A stretch of DNA of 55,442 nucleotides from Acetatifactor sp. (GCA_029055435.1 JAIDDH010000072.1:1-55442), one strand, 5' to 3'; numbered from the stretch's first letter, positions 1 to 8,949 are shown. Numbers and translations: made by a program. Notes: generated from the sequence alone by a model not told the origin.

Positions 1-1
1 G

Positions 2-1747
2 ACAATTTATGTCTGCACAGACTCCGGGCGGGAGGGAGAATATATCTACCGGTTGGTGGAGCAAATGGCCGGAGTCCGGGACAAGAAGCGTCTTCGAGTC
101 TGGATTGATTCCCAGACGGAGGAGGAGATCCTGCGCGGCATCCGGGAGGCAAAGGATCTGTCGGCCTATGACGCGTTGAGTGACGCCGCCTATCTGCGGG
201 CCAAGGAAGATTATCTGATGGGCATTAATTTCTCCAGAGTCCTGACCTTAAAATACGGTGGAACTGTGAAGGGCTATCTGAAGCGGGATCGGGCGGTGAT
301 TTCGGTGGGGCGCGTCATGACCTGTGTGCTGGGCATGATCGTGAACAGGGAGAGGGAGATACGCTCCTTTGTCAAGACACCGTTCTATCGTGTGCTGGGA
401 GAGTTTGGCCTGCAGGATAAGCGTTTCACGGGAGAGTGGAAGGCTGTGGAGGGGTCCGTCTGTTATGCCTCGCCGGAGCTCTACAAAGAAAACGGATTTA
501 AGAAAAGAGAATCGGCACAGAAGCTCATAAACCATCTTCAGGAGGAGCCGGTGGGAAATGCCGTTGTGGAGGGGATTGAGCGAAAAAAAGAAAATAAGAA
601 TCCGCCTCTTCTCTATAATCTGGCGGAGCTGCAGAACGACTGCTCCAAATGGTTTAAAATCAGTCCCGACGAGACCCTGCGCATTGTTCAGGAACTCTAT
701 GAGCGCAAGATGGTCACCTATCCGAGAACGGACGCCAGAGTGCTCTCCACGGCGGTGGCAAAGGAGATACATAAAAATATCGGCGGTCTTCGCAATCATG
801 CGCAGACGGGACAGCTTGCGGCGGAGATATTGTCAGGGGGCAGCTATAAAAATATAGCAAAGACCCGCTACGTGGACGACAAGCAGATCACAGACCACTA
901 TGCAATCATTCCCACGGGACAGGGGCTGAACAATCTGAAGGGACTGCCGCCTGTATCTGTAAATGTCTATGAGATGATCGCACGGCGGTTTCTGAGTATT
1001 TTTTACCCCCCGGCAACGTATCAGAAATTTGCCCTCTGCATAAAGGTGAAAGAGGAAAAGTTTTTTGCGAATTTCAAGGTGCTCACACAGGAGGGATATC
1101 TGAAGGCTACTGCTTATTCCTTTAAGAAAGAAGGAAAAGAGGGAAAGGATGAAAAAGGCGGCAGGGAAAACGCATCTGGGGAGAACGGCGAGACGGAAGA
1201 GAAATGTGACGCAGAGCTGAGCGCTCTACTGATGAAACTAAAAAAGGGAGACGTAGTCTCCCTTGGCCAATATGAGATCAAGGAGGGGGAGACCACTCCG
1301 CCCAAGCGCTACACCTCGGGAAGCATTATTCTGACTATGGAGAATGCGGGACAGTTCATCGAGGACGAGGAGCTGCGCGCCCAGATCAAGGGCAACGGGA
1401 TCGGAACCAGTGCGACTCGCGCGGAAATCCTGAAAAAGCTGGTGAATATCGAGTATCTAGCCCTGAATAAAAAGACTCAGGTGCTCACCCCCACACTTAT
1501 GGGAGAGATGATCTACGATGTGGTGGACGCTGCCATCAAGCCGCTTCTGAACCCGGCGCTCACCGCGAGCTGGGAGAAAGGGCTCGCCCAGGTGGCGGAG
1601 GGGCAGATCACTTCAGAGGAGTACATGGGAAAGCTCAGCGATTTTGTGGTCAGACGCACCAATTATGTCAAGCAGATGAATAATCAGGGAAATCTCTACG
1701 CGCAATTCCAGGCGGCAGAGGCCAATTACAAGAAGCAGAACAGATAA
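2..1747 (+). CDS. topB: DNA topoisomerase III (type IA), 5' end missing
   Basis: Type IA topoisomerase that passes one DNA strand through a transient break. The reading frame is open back to base 2, so the true start lies outside the window and the TTG at 53 is not it. The first visible residues carry the end of the Toprim domain (TDSGREGEYIYRL). The active-site tyrosine lies in MVTYPRTDARVL near base 715. A Lys/Glu/Gly-rich insert lies around 1120-1210, and the protein ends without the zinc fingers of TopA, which favours TopB. TopB homologues also occur on conjugative elements, but no other element gene is nearby, so I take this as chromosomal. The following gene starts about 50 bases downstream. 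Confidence 0.9.
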   Translation, partial: TIYVCTDSGREGEYIYRLVEQMAGVRDKKRLRVWIDSQTEEEILRGIREAKDLSAYDALSDAAYLRAKEDYLMGINFSRVLTLKYGGTVKGYLKRDRAVISVGRVMTCVLGMIVNREREIRSFVKTPFYRVLGEFGLQDKRFTGEWKAVEGSVCYASPELYKENGFKKRESAQKLINHLQEEPVGNAVVEGIERKKENKNPPLLYNLAELQNDCSKWFKISPDETLRIVQELYERKMVTYPRTDARVLSTAVAKEIHKNIGGLRNHAQTGQLAAEILSGGSYKNIAKTRYVDDKQITDHYAIIPTGQGLNNLKGLPPVSVNVYEMIARRFLSIFYPPATYQKFALCIKVKEEKFFANFKVLTQEGYLKATAYSFKKEGKEGKDEKGGRENASGENGETEEKCDAELSALLMKLKKGDVVSLGQYEIKEGETTPPKRYTSGSIILTMENAGQFIEDEELRAQIKGNGIGTSATRAEILKKLVNIEYLALNKKTQVLTPTLMGEMIYDVVDAAIKPLLNPALTASWEKGLAQVAEGQITSEEYMGKLSDFVVRRTNYVKQMNNQGNLYAQFQAAEANYKKQNR

Positions 1748-1795
1748 AAGACCAAGCAATAAATGAAAGCAGGAAAGAAGAGAAGGAGAATAGAA

Positions 1796-2494
1796 ATGTT
1801 GCCGGATATTACAGTGAAGGACTTATATGATTTAAATGAGACTATAGCGGCGGAATTATTTGCGGATGTCACCTATCCGTGGGAAGTTCTGCCGGCTATC
1901 CATGACTTTATTCTGAAACTGGGAGAGACGCTGCCGGAGGAGCGTTTTGAGAAACGCGGGCAGGATATCTGGGTGGCTAAGAGTGCCACGGTGGCGCCCA
2001 CTGCATGCCTGAACGGACCTCTTATCATTGACGAGGAGGCAGAAATCAGACACTGTGCGTTTATCCGCGGCAATGCCATCGTAGGGAAGGGAGCCGTGGT
2101 GGGGAATTCCACAGAGCTTAAAAATGTGGTGCTTTTTAATAAAGTTCAGGTTCCTCATTATAATTATGTGGGGGACAGTGTGCTGGGATACAAAGCCCAT
2201 ATGGGCGCAGGCTCCATCACCTCCAATGTAAAGAGCGACAAGACTCTGGTCGTGGTCAAAGGTAAGGCGGGTGATGAGTCCTTTGCGCTGGAGACGGGCC
2301 TGAAGAAAATGGGAGTTATGCTGGGGGACCGTGTGGAGGTGGGCTGTAACAGCGTTCTGAATCCTGGAACCATCATCGGCAGGGACTCCAATGTCTATCC
2401 CACATCCTGTGTGCGTGGCTTTATTCCGGCAAGACATATCTTTAAGAGAGAATCTGAGGTGACTGCAAAAGCGATGAAGGCGGGAGATTATTGA
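1796..2494 (+). CDS. Left-handed beta-helix (hexapeptide) protein, UDP-GlcNAc pyrophosphorylase-like
   Basis: A 232-residue protein whose middle and C-terminus follow the hexapeptide-repeat pattern of left-handed beta-helix acyltransferases (for example IIDEEAEIRHCAFIRGNAIV, then NPGTIIGRDSNVYPTSCVRG). It resembles the C-terminal half of GlmU-type enzymes but has no nucleotidyltransferase domain and no GG-type pyrophosphorylase motif, so the substrate is unknown. The ATG at 1796 is preferred over an in-frame ATG at 1763 because AAGGAGAA lies directly before it. It probably follows the topoisomerase gene in one transcript. Sugar-nucleotide or cell-wall precursor acetylation is the likely role, by inference only. 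Confidence 0.75.
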   Translation: MLPDITVKDLYDLNETIAAELFADVTYPWEVLPAIHDFILKLGETLPEERFEKRGQDIWVAKSATVAPTACLNGPLIIDEEAEIRHCAFIRGNAIVGKGAVVGNSTELKNVVLFNKVQVPHYNYVGDSVLGYKAHMGAGSITSNVKSDKTLVVVKGKAGDESFALETGLKKMGVMLGDRVEVGCNSVLNPGTIIGRDSNVYPTSCVRGFIPARHIFKRESEVTAKAMKAGDY

Positions 2495-2531
2495 CAGAAT
2501 CTTGATTATGGTGTATATTTTACTGTGATTA

Positions 2532-2561
2532 TTTAGGGCTTTAACAGATTAAAGCTCTAAA
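2532..2561 (+). promoter_or_regulatory. Hairpin in the leader of the ABC importer operon
   Basis: TTTAGGGCTTTAA and TTAAAGCTCTAAA form a 13-bp stem with one G.U pair and a CAGA loop, eight bases before the Shine-Dalgarno of the binding-protein gene. No T-tract follows, so it looks more like an mRNA-stabilising or regulatory hairpin than a terminator. Confidence 0.5.
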
Positions 2562-2582
2562 ACACCCAAGGAGGAGATAAGT

Positions 2583-3545
2583 ATGAAAAAGAAAATGATG
2601 GCACTTCTGCTTGTGACAGCATTGTCAGTTATGAGTTTGACAGGCTGCGGAGCGAAGAAGGAAAAGGTTTACAATGTGGGTATCTGCCAGTTGGTGGAGC
2701 ATGCCGCGCTGGACGCTGCAACTCAGGGATTCCAGGACGCATTGACGGAGAAGCTGGGCGACAGGGTAAAGTTCAATCTGCAGAACGCGCAGGGCGAGCA
2801 GACGACCGCGTCAACGATCTGTAATGGTTTTGTGTCCGACGGAGTGGACCTGATTCTTGCAAACGCAACCTCTCCGCTGCAGGCTGCGGCTGCAGCAACC
2901 ACTTCCATACCCATTCTGGGCACTTCCGTGACCGATTATGCAACAGCTCTGGAGCTGAGCGACTGGACCGGAACCACCGGCAGAAACATCTCCGGAACTT
3001 CTGATCTTGCTCCCATTGCAGAGCAGGAGGATATGCTGGTTGAGCTTTTCCCCGACGCAAAGCAGGTGGGTCTGCTGTACTGTTCTGCAGAGGCAAACTC
3101 TCTGTATCAGGTTGAGCTTTTCGGGGCTGCTCTGGAAGAGGACGGTATCCCTTACAAGACTTATCCCATCGCTGATACCAACGAGGTGCAGGCGGTGACT
3201 ACCGCTGCAGTTGGCGAGTGCGATGTACTCTATATTCCCACCGACAATACGCTGGCCTCTGTTACAGAGACTGTCTATAATGTAGTGGGCCCCGCAAAGA
3301 TTCCTGTAATTGCAGGCGAGGAGGGTATCTGCGGCGGTTGTGGCGTAGCTACACTTTCCATCAGTTATTATGATCTCGGCTATACCACCGGTGAGATGGC
3401 ATATGAGATTCTGGAGAGCGGCGCAGATGTCTCTACCATGGATGTTCGCTTTGCTCCCAATGTAACCAAGAAGTACAATGCAAAGATATGTGCAGAACTT
3501 GGTCTGACGGTTCCCGCAGATTATGTTGCAATCGATGCAGAATAA
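2583..3545 (+). CDS. ABC transporter substrate-binding lipoprotein (TrpX-like)
   Basis: A 320-residue lipoprotein: basic N-terminus, hydrophobic core and the lipobox LTGC with the lipidated Cys at residue 22. The rest matches the ABC_sub_bind (PF04392) type of periplasmic-fold protein (VYNVGICQLVEHAALDAA near the start, then IPILGTSVTDYATALE). Members of this class bind aromatic amino acids or other small molecules; the ligand cannot be read here. ATG 2583 has GGAGGAG eight bases upstream. Permease and ATPase genes follow. A hairpin after the gene (3589-3623) may keep binding-protein mRNA more abundant than the permease mRNA. No T-box is visible upstream. Confidence 0.88.
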   Translation: MKKKMMALLLVTALSVMSLTGCGAKKEKVYNVGICQLVEHAALDAATQGFQDALTEKLGDRVKFNLQNAQGEQTTASTICNGFVSDGVDLILANATSPLQAAAAATTSIPILGTSVTDYATALELSDWTGTTGRNISGTSDLAPIAEQEDMLVELFPDAKQVGLLYCSAEANSLYQVELFGAALEEDGIPYKTYPIADTNEVQAVTTAAVGECDVLYIPTDNTLASVTETVYNVVGPAKIPVIAGEEGICGGCGVATLSISYYDLGYTTGEMAYEILESGADVSTMDVRFAPNVTKKYNAKICAELGLTVPADYVAIDAE

Positions 3546-3588
3546 GGCAGTAAATAAAAATTTGTTTTTGATAACAGTATGATTTGAG

Positions 3589-3625
3589 AGATAGGGATGG
3601 CGCCAGATGCGGTATCCCTGTCTTT
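3589..3625 (+). terminator. Intercistronic hairpin between binding protein and permease
   Basis: AGATAGGGAT pairs with ATCCCTGTCT (10 bp, one T.G) around a 15-base loop and is followed by a short T run. It is a plausible partial terminator or 3' stabiliser that would lower permease/ATPase expression relative to the binding protein. Confidence 0.5.
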
Positions 3626-3650
3626 GAATCAGGGGAAAAGGAGAGAGAAG

Positions 3651-4601
3651 ATGGAATACTTTTTGTCACTAAATCCCATGGCGCTTCTGCGCGCATGGCC
3701 GGGCTCCATCGCACAGGGGATGATTTGGGGTATCATGGCTCTGGGGGTCTATATCACCTTTCGTCTGCTGGATTTCGCGGATCTGACGGTGGATGGCTCC
3801 ATCGCCACAGGCGCGGCGGTATCGGTTATGTTGATCAGGGGCGGCGTCTCGCCGGTTCTGACTTTGCCTATCGCATTTGCGGCCGGTATGCTGGCCGGAC
3901 TGGTGACGGGACTTCTGAATACTGCGCTGGGGATTCCGGGGATTCTGGCAAGTATTCTGACACAGCTCTCTCTGTATTCGGTAAATCTGGTGATTATGGG
4001 GAAGGCCAATCAGCCCGTGAGTGTGGATAATTATCCGCTGGTAGTCTCTCTGCGTTATGTGACGGATGGAACCACCACGTCTAAGCTTTTGTTTTTTGCG
4101 GCGCTTGCATTGTTTTTGCTTGTGCTTGTGGGAATTTTGTATTGGTATTTCGGGACGGAGAGCGGACATGCCATCCGCGCCACAGGCTGTAATCCCAATA
4201 TGGCCAGGGCCCAGGGCATCAACACGGACTTCACCAAGGTGCTTGCCCTGATGATTTCCAACGGGATGGTAGGCTTGTGTGGTGCGTTTTACGCGCAGTT
4301 TCAGGGAGCGTCCGATGTCAATATGGGACGTGGCGCCATCGTTATCGGTCTGGCTGCCGTGATTATCGGAGAGGTACTCTTTGGCAAATTTGCGGCAAAG
4401 CGGAAGCTGGCCTTTGCGTTCATGCAATTGGCTGTGGTGCTTGGAGCGGTGATTTACTACATGGTTTATCAGTTCGTGCTCTGGCTGAAGATGCCTTCGG
4501 ATTATATGAAATTGTTCTCAGCTGTTGTTGTGGCGCTGTTTTTGGCAATCCCTTATCTGAAGGAGAAGCATATGCAGAAAAAGGGGGTGGCCAGGACATG
4601 A
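3651..4601 (+). CDS. ABC transporter permease (TrpY-like, BPD_transp_2 type)
   Basis: A 316-residue polytopic membrane protein with about eight to nine hydrophobic segments, of the branched-chain/TrpY permease type. A conserved stretch (FRLLDFADLTVDGSIATGAA) follows the first helix. The ATG at 3651 has GGAGAGAG before it; an in-frame ATG at 3597 lies within the intercistronic hairpin and lacks a site. Its TGA overlaps the ATG of the ATPase gene (ATGA), indicating translational coupling. It forms the channel for the ligand delivered by the preceding lipoprotein. Confidence 0.88.
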   Translation: MEYFLSLNPMALLRAWPGSIAQGMIWGIMALGVYITFRLLDFADLTVDGSIATGAAVSVMLIRGGVSPVLTLPIAFAAGMLAGLVTGLLNTALGIPGILASILTQLSLYSVNLVIMGKANQPVSVDNYPLVVSLRYVTDGTTTSKLLFFAALALFLLVLVGILYWYFGTESGHAIRATGCNPNMARAQGINTDFTKVLALMISNGMVGLCGAFYAQFQGASDVNMGRGAIVIGLAAVIIGEVLFGKFAAKRKLAFAFMQLAVVLGAVIYYMVYQFVLWLKMPSDYMKLFSAVVVALFLAIPYLKEKHMQKKGVART

Positions 4602-5410
4602 GTAAGACAGGATATGCGTTGGAAATCATAAATGTCCACAAGGTTTTTAATCGTGGGACTATCAATGAGAAGGTGGCCCTGAACGGAGTAAATCTGAATC
4701 TGAATCCCGGTGATTTTGTCACCATTATCGGCGGCAATGGAGCGGGTAAATCCACGACGCTGAATGCTATCGCGGGTGTCTGGCCCACGGACGAGGGCAG
4801 GATCATCATCGACGGCACCGATATCACCAGACTGGCTGAGCACAAGCGTGCCCCCTATCTGGGCAGAGTATTTCAGGACCCTATGACAGGAACTGCCGCC
4901 ACTATGGATATAGAGGAGAATCTGGCCATCGCTTACCGCAGAGGGCAGAGCCGCACTTTGAAATGGGGTATTTCCAAGGCGGAGCGGGAATTGTTCCGGG
5001 AGAAGTTATGCGTCCTGGGACTTGGTCTGGAGGAGCGAATGACCAGTAAAGTCGGACTTTTGTCCGGCGGACAGAGACAGGCGATCACGCTGCTCATGGC
5101 ATCCTTAAAGCAGCCAAAGCTTTTGCTGCTGGATGAGCACACGGCGGCGCTCGATCCCAAGACGGCGGCCAAGGTTCTGGAAATCAGTGACCAGATTATC
5201 TCCGAAAATCACCTCACTGCAATGATGGTGACCCATAATATGAAGGATGCCATCGCCCATGGCAACCGCCTGATTATGATGCATGAGGGCCGCGTGATAT
5301 ACGATGTCTCCGGCGAAGAGAAGAAAAACCTTCATGTGAAAGACCTGCTTGCCAGATTCGAGGAGGTCAGCGGAGGAGAGTTCGCAAACGACAGGATGCT
5401 TTTAGCGTAG
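4598..5410 (+). CDS. ABC transporter ATP-binding protein (TrpZ-like)
   Basis: A 270-residue ATPase subunit. Walker A is GGNGAGKS (residues 45-52), the signature LSGGQ is at 155-159, and Walker B LLLLDEH is near 175-181 with the catalytic Glu at 180. The switch His follows in MMVTHNMKDA. Its start overlaps the permease stop by four bases. All motifs are intact, so the importer should be functional. The last 20 bases of the frame recur, with one change, 37 bases downstream (5427-5446), a small duplication at the 3' end. Confidence 0.9.
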   Translation: MSKTGYALEIINVHKVFNRGTINEKVALNGVNLNLNPGDFVTIIGGNGAGKSTTLNAIAGVWPTDEGRIIIDGTDITRLAEHKRAPYLGRVFQDPMTGTAATMDIEENLAIAYRRGQSRTLKWGISKAERELFREKLCVLGLGLEERMTSKVGLLSGGQRQAITLLMASLKQPKLLLLDEHTAALDPKTAAKVLEISDQIISENHLTAMMVTHNMKDAIAHGNRLIMMHEGRVIYDVSGEEKKNLHVKDLLARFEEVSGGEFANDRMLLA

Positions 5411-5446
5411 CGGCCTGTCGTGGTGTGACAGGATGATTTTAGCGTA
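5390..5446 (+). repeat. Near-perfect 20-bp direct repeat at the end of the ATPase gene
   Basis: GACAGGATGCTTTTAGCGTA (5390-5409) recurs at 5427-5446 with one substitution. The first copy holds the last codons and stop of the ATPase gene. The offset of 37 is out of frame. The intervening CCTGTC/GACAGG can pair as a weak hairpin. Confidence 0.8.
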
Positions 5447-5572
5447 AATAATTGTCAAAACTACTGGATTTTTTTGTCTGAATATGAGATAATGAAACGA
5501 GTTATGGTACTTCCGGTTGCAGGTCTTACCGGGGCAATTATCATAAGCAAGAGATTCGAAAGGAGAGTTCAC

Positions 5573-6265
5573 ATGATTTATTCAAAAGAAGTTGAAGAGA
5601 TGTGTCCCGTAGCGCAGGGAGTCAACCACGGCTGTGCGCCCATTCCCGAAGAAGCAAAGTGGGTGAAGGCAAAGGATGTCAAGGATATTTCCGGTCTGAC
5701 CCATGGTGTGGGCTGGTGTGCGCCTCAGCAGGGTGCCTGCAAGCTGACTTTGAACGTAAAAGAAGGTATTATTCAGGAGGCTCTGGTGGAGACGATCGGA
5801 TGTTCCGGCATGACGCATTCCGCTGCCATGGCTGCCGAGATTCTTCCCGGCAGAACCGTTATGGAGGCATTGAACACAGATCTGGTGTGCGATGCAATCA
5901 ACACTGCCATGAGAGAGCTGTTCCTGCAGATTGTATACGGCCGTACCCAGAGCGCATTTTCCGAGGATGGTCTGCCCATCGGCGCAGGACTTGAGGATCT
6001 GGGCAAGGGGCTCAGAAGCCAGGTCGGCACCATGTATGGCACGCTGAAGAAGGGCCCCCGCTATCTGGAGATGGCAGAGGGTTATGTGACTGGTATTGCA
6101 CTGGACGCCGACGATCAGATCATCGGTTACCAGTTTGTAAGTCTTGGAAAGATGACCGACTTCATCAAGAAGGGCGATGATCCCAACACTGCTTATGAGA
6201 AGGCGAAAGGTCAGTATGGCCGTGTCGCTGATGCTGTGAAGATTATTGACCCCAGACAGGAATAA
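5573..6265 (+). CDS. Iron-sulfur cluster assembly scaffold-like protein (IscU/NifU-N-like)
   Basis: A 230-residue protein with the overall pattern of IscU-like scaffolds but longer and with its own cysteine layout: Cys11, 21, 49, 56, 77 and 106 (CPVAQGVNHGC, GWCAPQQGAC, ETIGCSGMTHS). Clostridial homologues are annotated as Fe-S scaffold proteins and typically stand beside a GGGtGRT gene, as here. The ATG at 5573 has AAAGGAGAG before it; the in-frame upstream start at 5474 has no site. No IscS, SufBC or HscA gene is near, so a housekeeping Isc role is doubtful. The client of the pair is unknown. Confidence 0.82.
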   Translation: MIYSKEVEEMCPVAQGVNHGCAPIPEEAKWVKAKDVKDISGLTHGVGWCAPQQGACKLTLNVKEGIIQEALVETIGCSGMTHSAAMAAEILPGRTVMEALNTDLVCDAINTAMRELFLQIVYGRTQSAFSEDGLPIGAGLEDLGKGLRSQVGTMYGTLKKGPRYLEMAEGYVTGIALDADDQIIGYQFVSLGKMTDFIKKGDDPNTAYEKAKGQYGRVADAVKIIDPRQE

Positions 6266-6284
6266 GAGAAGGAGGACACGCGAG

Positions 6285-7295
6285 ATGGCTTTATTTGAAT
6301 CATATGAGAGAAGAATCGATAAGATTAATTCTGTATTAAACAGCTATGGCATCGCTTCCATTGAAGAGGCTGAGAAGATTACCAAGGATGCCGGACTTGA
6401 TGTCTACAATCAGGTGAAGGGCATTCAGCCCATCTGTTTTGAGAATGCATGCTGGGCTTACACAGTGGGCGCGGCAATCGCAATCAAGAAGAACTGCAGG
6501 AAGGCAGCGGATGCGGCGGCTGCAATCGGCGAGGGACTTCAGGCTTTCTGTATTCCCGGCTCCGTTGCGGATACCCGTAAGGTTGGTCTCGGCCACGGCA
6601 ATCTGGGCAAGATGCTGCTGGAGGAGGAGACTGAGTGTTTCTGCTTCCTGGCAGGACATGAGTCCTTTGCTGCTGCAGAGGGCGCTATCGGTATCGCAGA
6701 GAAGGCAAACAAGGTTCGCACCAAGCCCCTGAGAGTTATTCTGAACGGTCTGGGCAAGGATGCCGCACAGATTATCTCCCGTATTAATGGATTTACCTTT
6801 GTTGAGACGGAGTATGATCCCTATACCAACACAGTGAAGGAAGTGTTCCGCAAGTCTTATTCCGACGGGCTGCGTTCAAAAGTAAACTGCTATGGTGCAA
6901 ACGATGTGTGTGAGGGCGTTGCAATCATGCACAAGGAAGGCGTTGATGTCTCCATCACCGGAAACTCCACCAACCCTACCAGATTCCAGCATCCCGTTGC
7001 AGGTACATACAAGAAAGAGTGCATTGAGCAGGGCAAGAAATACTTTTCCGTTGCATCCGGCGGCGGCACCGGACGTACCCTTCATCCCGACAATATGGCT
7101 GCAGGTCCCGCATCTTACGGCATGACTGATACACTGGGACGTATGCATTCCGATGCACAGTTTGCAGGTTCTTCCTCCGTTCCCGCTCATGTGGAGATGA
7201 TGGGACTGATTGGAGCAGGAAACAATCCTATGGTCGGCATGACCGTAGCAGTTGCAGTATCTATCGAGGAGGCGGCAACCGCAGGAAAGTTTTAA
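6285..7295 (+). CDS. GGGtGRT family protein
   Basis: A 336-residue protein named for the glycine-rich signature, seen here as SGGGTGRTLHPD (GGGTGRT at residues 259-265). Family function is not established. The glycine loop suggests nucleotide or phosphate binding, which is inference. Several conserved cysteines (51, 56, 71, 89, 118, 120, 202, 209, 246) fit a link to the Fe-S scaffold gene just upstream. ATG 6285 lies 19 bases after the scaffold stop and has GAAGGAGGA, so the two are surely co-transcribed. No membrane segment or signal peptide is evident. Confidence 0.85.
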   Translation: MALFESYERRIDKINSVLNSYGIASIEEAEKITKDAGLDVYNQVKGIQPICFENACWAYTVGAAIAIKKNCRKAADAAAAIGEGLQAFCIPGSVADTRKVGLGHGNLGKMLLEEETECFCFLAGHESFAAAEGAIGIAEKANKVRTKPLRVILNGLGKDAAQIISRINGFTFVETEYDPYTNTVKEVFRKSYSDGLRSKVNCYGANDVCEGVAIMHKEGVDVSITGNSTNPTRFQHPVAGTYKKECIEQGKKYFSVASGGGTGRTLHPDNMAAGPASYGMTDTLGRMHSDAQFAGSSSVPAHVEMMGLIGAGNNPMVGMTVAVAVSIEEAATAGKF

Positions 7296-7339
7296 AGTGA
7301 TGACAACTACAGGGAAGTTTTGAAGAGGGAGGTTCTTGA

Positions 7340-8914
7340 ATGAAATTGGGTTTAAAGGCAAAACTGATAGCTTTGGTATTGATTCCTTTGATGCTGCTCG
7401 GCGTAATAGTGAGTGTGTTCTCTACCATTTTAGCAAAAGAGTCACTGGTTGAAGCGAACCGTTCTCAGTTGACTATCGCGTTGAACGGATATCTCAGCGA
7501 TGATATCTATGCCTTTAAGGATATGGATGTAGATATCACTGTATTTGAGGGCGACACCAGAGTGCAGAGCTCCATAGAGGGTGCCGTGGGCACCAAGGCT
7601 TCCCCGGAAGTTGTGGAAACGGTAATCAATCAGGGAAAAGAATACTTCAGCACGGATGTTAATGTAAACGGTATGAGCTATTATGGGTATTATGTCCCTG
7701 TGGAGGGCGGCATGGTTTTTGCCGGGAAACCTCAGGCGGAGGTTCAGGAGACTCTGAACAAGCTGTTGCTTTCCATTCTGGGGATGGGGATCGGCATTCT
7801 GCTGATATCGACTGTGGTGGTCTATCTGGTGGCAGGAAGAATTGCCAGAACCATCCTGCGGGTGAGCGAGACTGTCAATCAGGTTGCTGACGGCGACCTG
7901 ACAGGAAACCAGGAGCCCATGAGGGGCTTTGACGAGGTGGCCAAGATGGACGGCCATGTCAAGAAGATGCTGAGCAATCTGCACAATGTGGTGACCAATA
8001 TCAATTCTGTGGGCATCAGTGTGCATGGCACGGCAGAAACGCTCAAGGAGACGGCAGTCTCCACCCTGAGTGCATCCAAGGAAATCGCAACGGCCATCGA
8101 GGAAGTGGCACATGGAAGCACTCAGATGGCACAGGTAATCAGCGATGTGAATAATTCCGTAAGTCTGGTGCAGGAGAGCAGCAACAATATCCAGCACTCG
8201 GTTGCCAATATTGTGGATTGTTCGGGACGTCTGAGCGACAAAGGTGTCAGCATGCAGGAAAAGATTGAATCTGTGAGCGAGAGCAGCGAGAGTATGACCG
8301 AGAGCGTCAGATGCATTGCGGAGAAGATTAAAGCTACCAATGAGGTAATTGCCCAGATGGTGGATATTGTAAAGAGCATTGATGAGATTGCATCCCAGAC
8401 GAAGCTCCTCAGCCTGAATGCCTCCATCGAGGCCTCCCGTGCGGGAGAGTCAGGACGTGGCTTCTCGGTTGTAGCCGGAAGCATTCGTGATCTGAGCGAG
8501 AAGACCAGCGAAGATTTGAGCAGTATTAAGGTCATTATCGAAAATATTACCTATGACTTTAAGGAGTGTGCCGACAGTATCGAGGAGGTTGTGGCAAACA
8601 ACAATAACAATATTGAGAGCATCCAGGATGCCATCAAATCTTTTGAGAGCGTAAACGCTGATATTGAGGAAATTGGTGTGAGAGTATCCGAGATTGACAG
8701 CGCGCTTGGCAGTACCGTGAGAGAGATTCATAATATCTCGGGTGAGATTGAGAAGCTGGGCGATACTTCGGAGTCCAACGCGGCTGCAGCTGAGGAGATC
8801 AGCGCTTCCGTCGAGGAGTTGACTGGTTTGATGCATGATGTGCAGTCGAATGCCGTTGAGGTGGCAGGACAGGCAGAAAGCCTGAAGAACAACATGCAGG
8901 TATTCAAAGTATAA
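7340..8914 (+). CDS. Methyl-accepting chemotaxis protein with single-Cache-like sensor
   Basis: A 524-residue chemoreceptor: membrane helix 1 at about residues 8-30, an extracellular domain at 31-140 resembling a single Cache fold (DITVFEGDTRVQSSI, GYYVPVEGGMVFAGK), helix 2 at 143-165, HAMP at 166-215, then a long coiled-coil signalling domain. The conserved hairpin tip is at 347-388 (IDEIASQTKLLSLNASIEAS, RGFSVVAGSIRDLSEKT). ATG 7340 has GAGGGAGG. The gap to the GGGtGRT gene is 44 bases without a terminator, so read-through is likely. No che or flagellar genes are in the window. The ligand is unknown. Confidence 0.93.
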   Translation: MKLGLKAKLIALVLIPLMLLGVIVSVFSTILAKESLVEANRSQLTIALNGYLSDDIYAFKDMDVDITVFEGDTRVQSSIEGAVGTKASPEVVETVINQGKEYFSTDVNVNGMSYYGYYVPVEGGMVFAGKPQAEVQETLNKLLLSILGMGIGILLISTVVVYLVAGRIARTILRVSETVNQVADGDLTGNQEPMRGFDEVAKMDGHVKKMLSNLHNVVTNINSVGISVHGTAETLKETAVSTLSASKEIATAIEEVAHGSTQMAQVISDVNNSVSLVQESSNNIQHSVANIVDCSGRLSDKGVSMQEKIESVSESSESMTESVRCIAEKIKATNEVIAQMVDIVKSIDEIASQTKLLSLNASIEASRAGESGRGFSVVAGSIRDLSEKTSEDLSSIKVIIENITYDFKECADSIEEVVANNNNNIESIQDAIKSFESVNADIEEIGVRVSEIDSALGSTVREIHNISGEIEKLGDTSESNAAAAEEISASVEELTGLMHDVQSNAVEVAGQAESLKNNMQVFKV

Positions 8915-8920
8915 AAACAC

Positions 8921-8949
8921 TTGCAAAGCCGTGTGATATCGTGTATACT
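8921..8949 (+). promoter_or_regulatory. Sigma-A type promoter before the 9116 gene
   Basis: TTGCAA and TATACT are separated by exactly 17 bases. Transcription would start near 8956, giving a leader of about 160 bases before ATG 9116. Confidence 0.7.

Noticed and set aside
2..1747. Topoisomerase III as part of a conjugative element
   Set aside because: TopB genes are common on such elements, but no relaxase, T4SS, integrase or attachment repeat is in the visible neighbourhood; the upstream side is outside the window, so this is only provisional.
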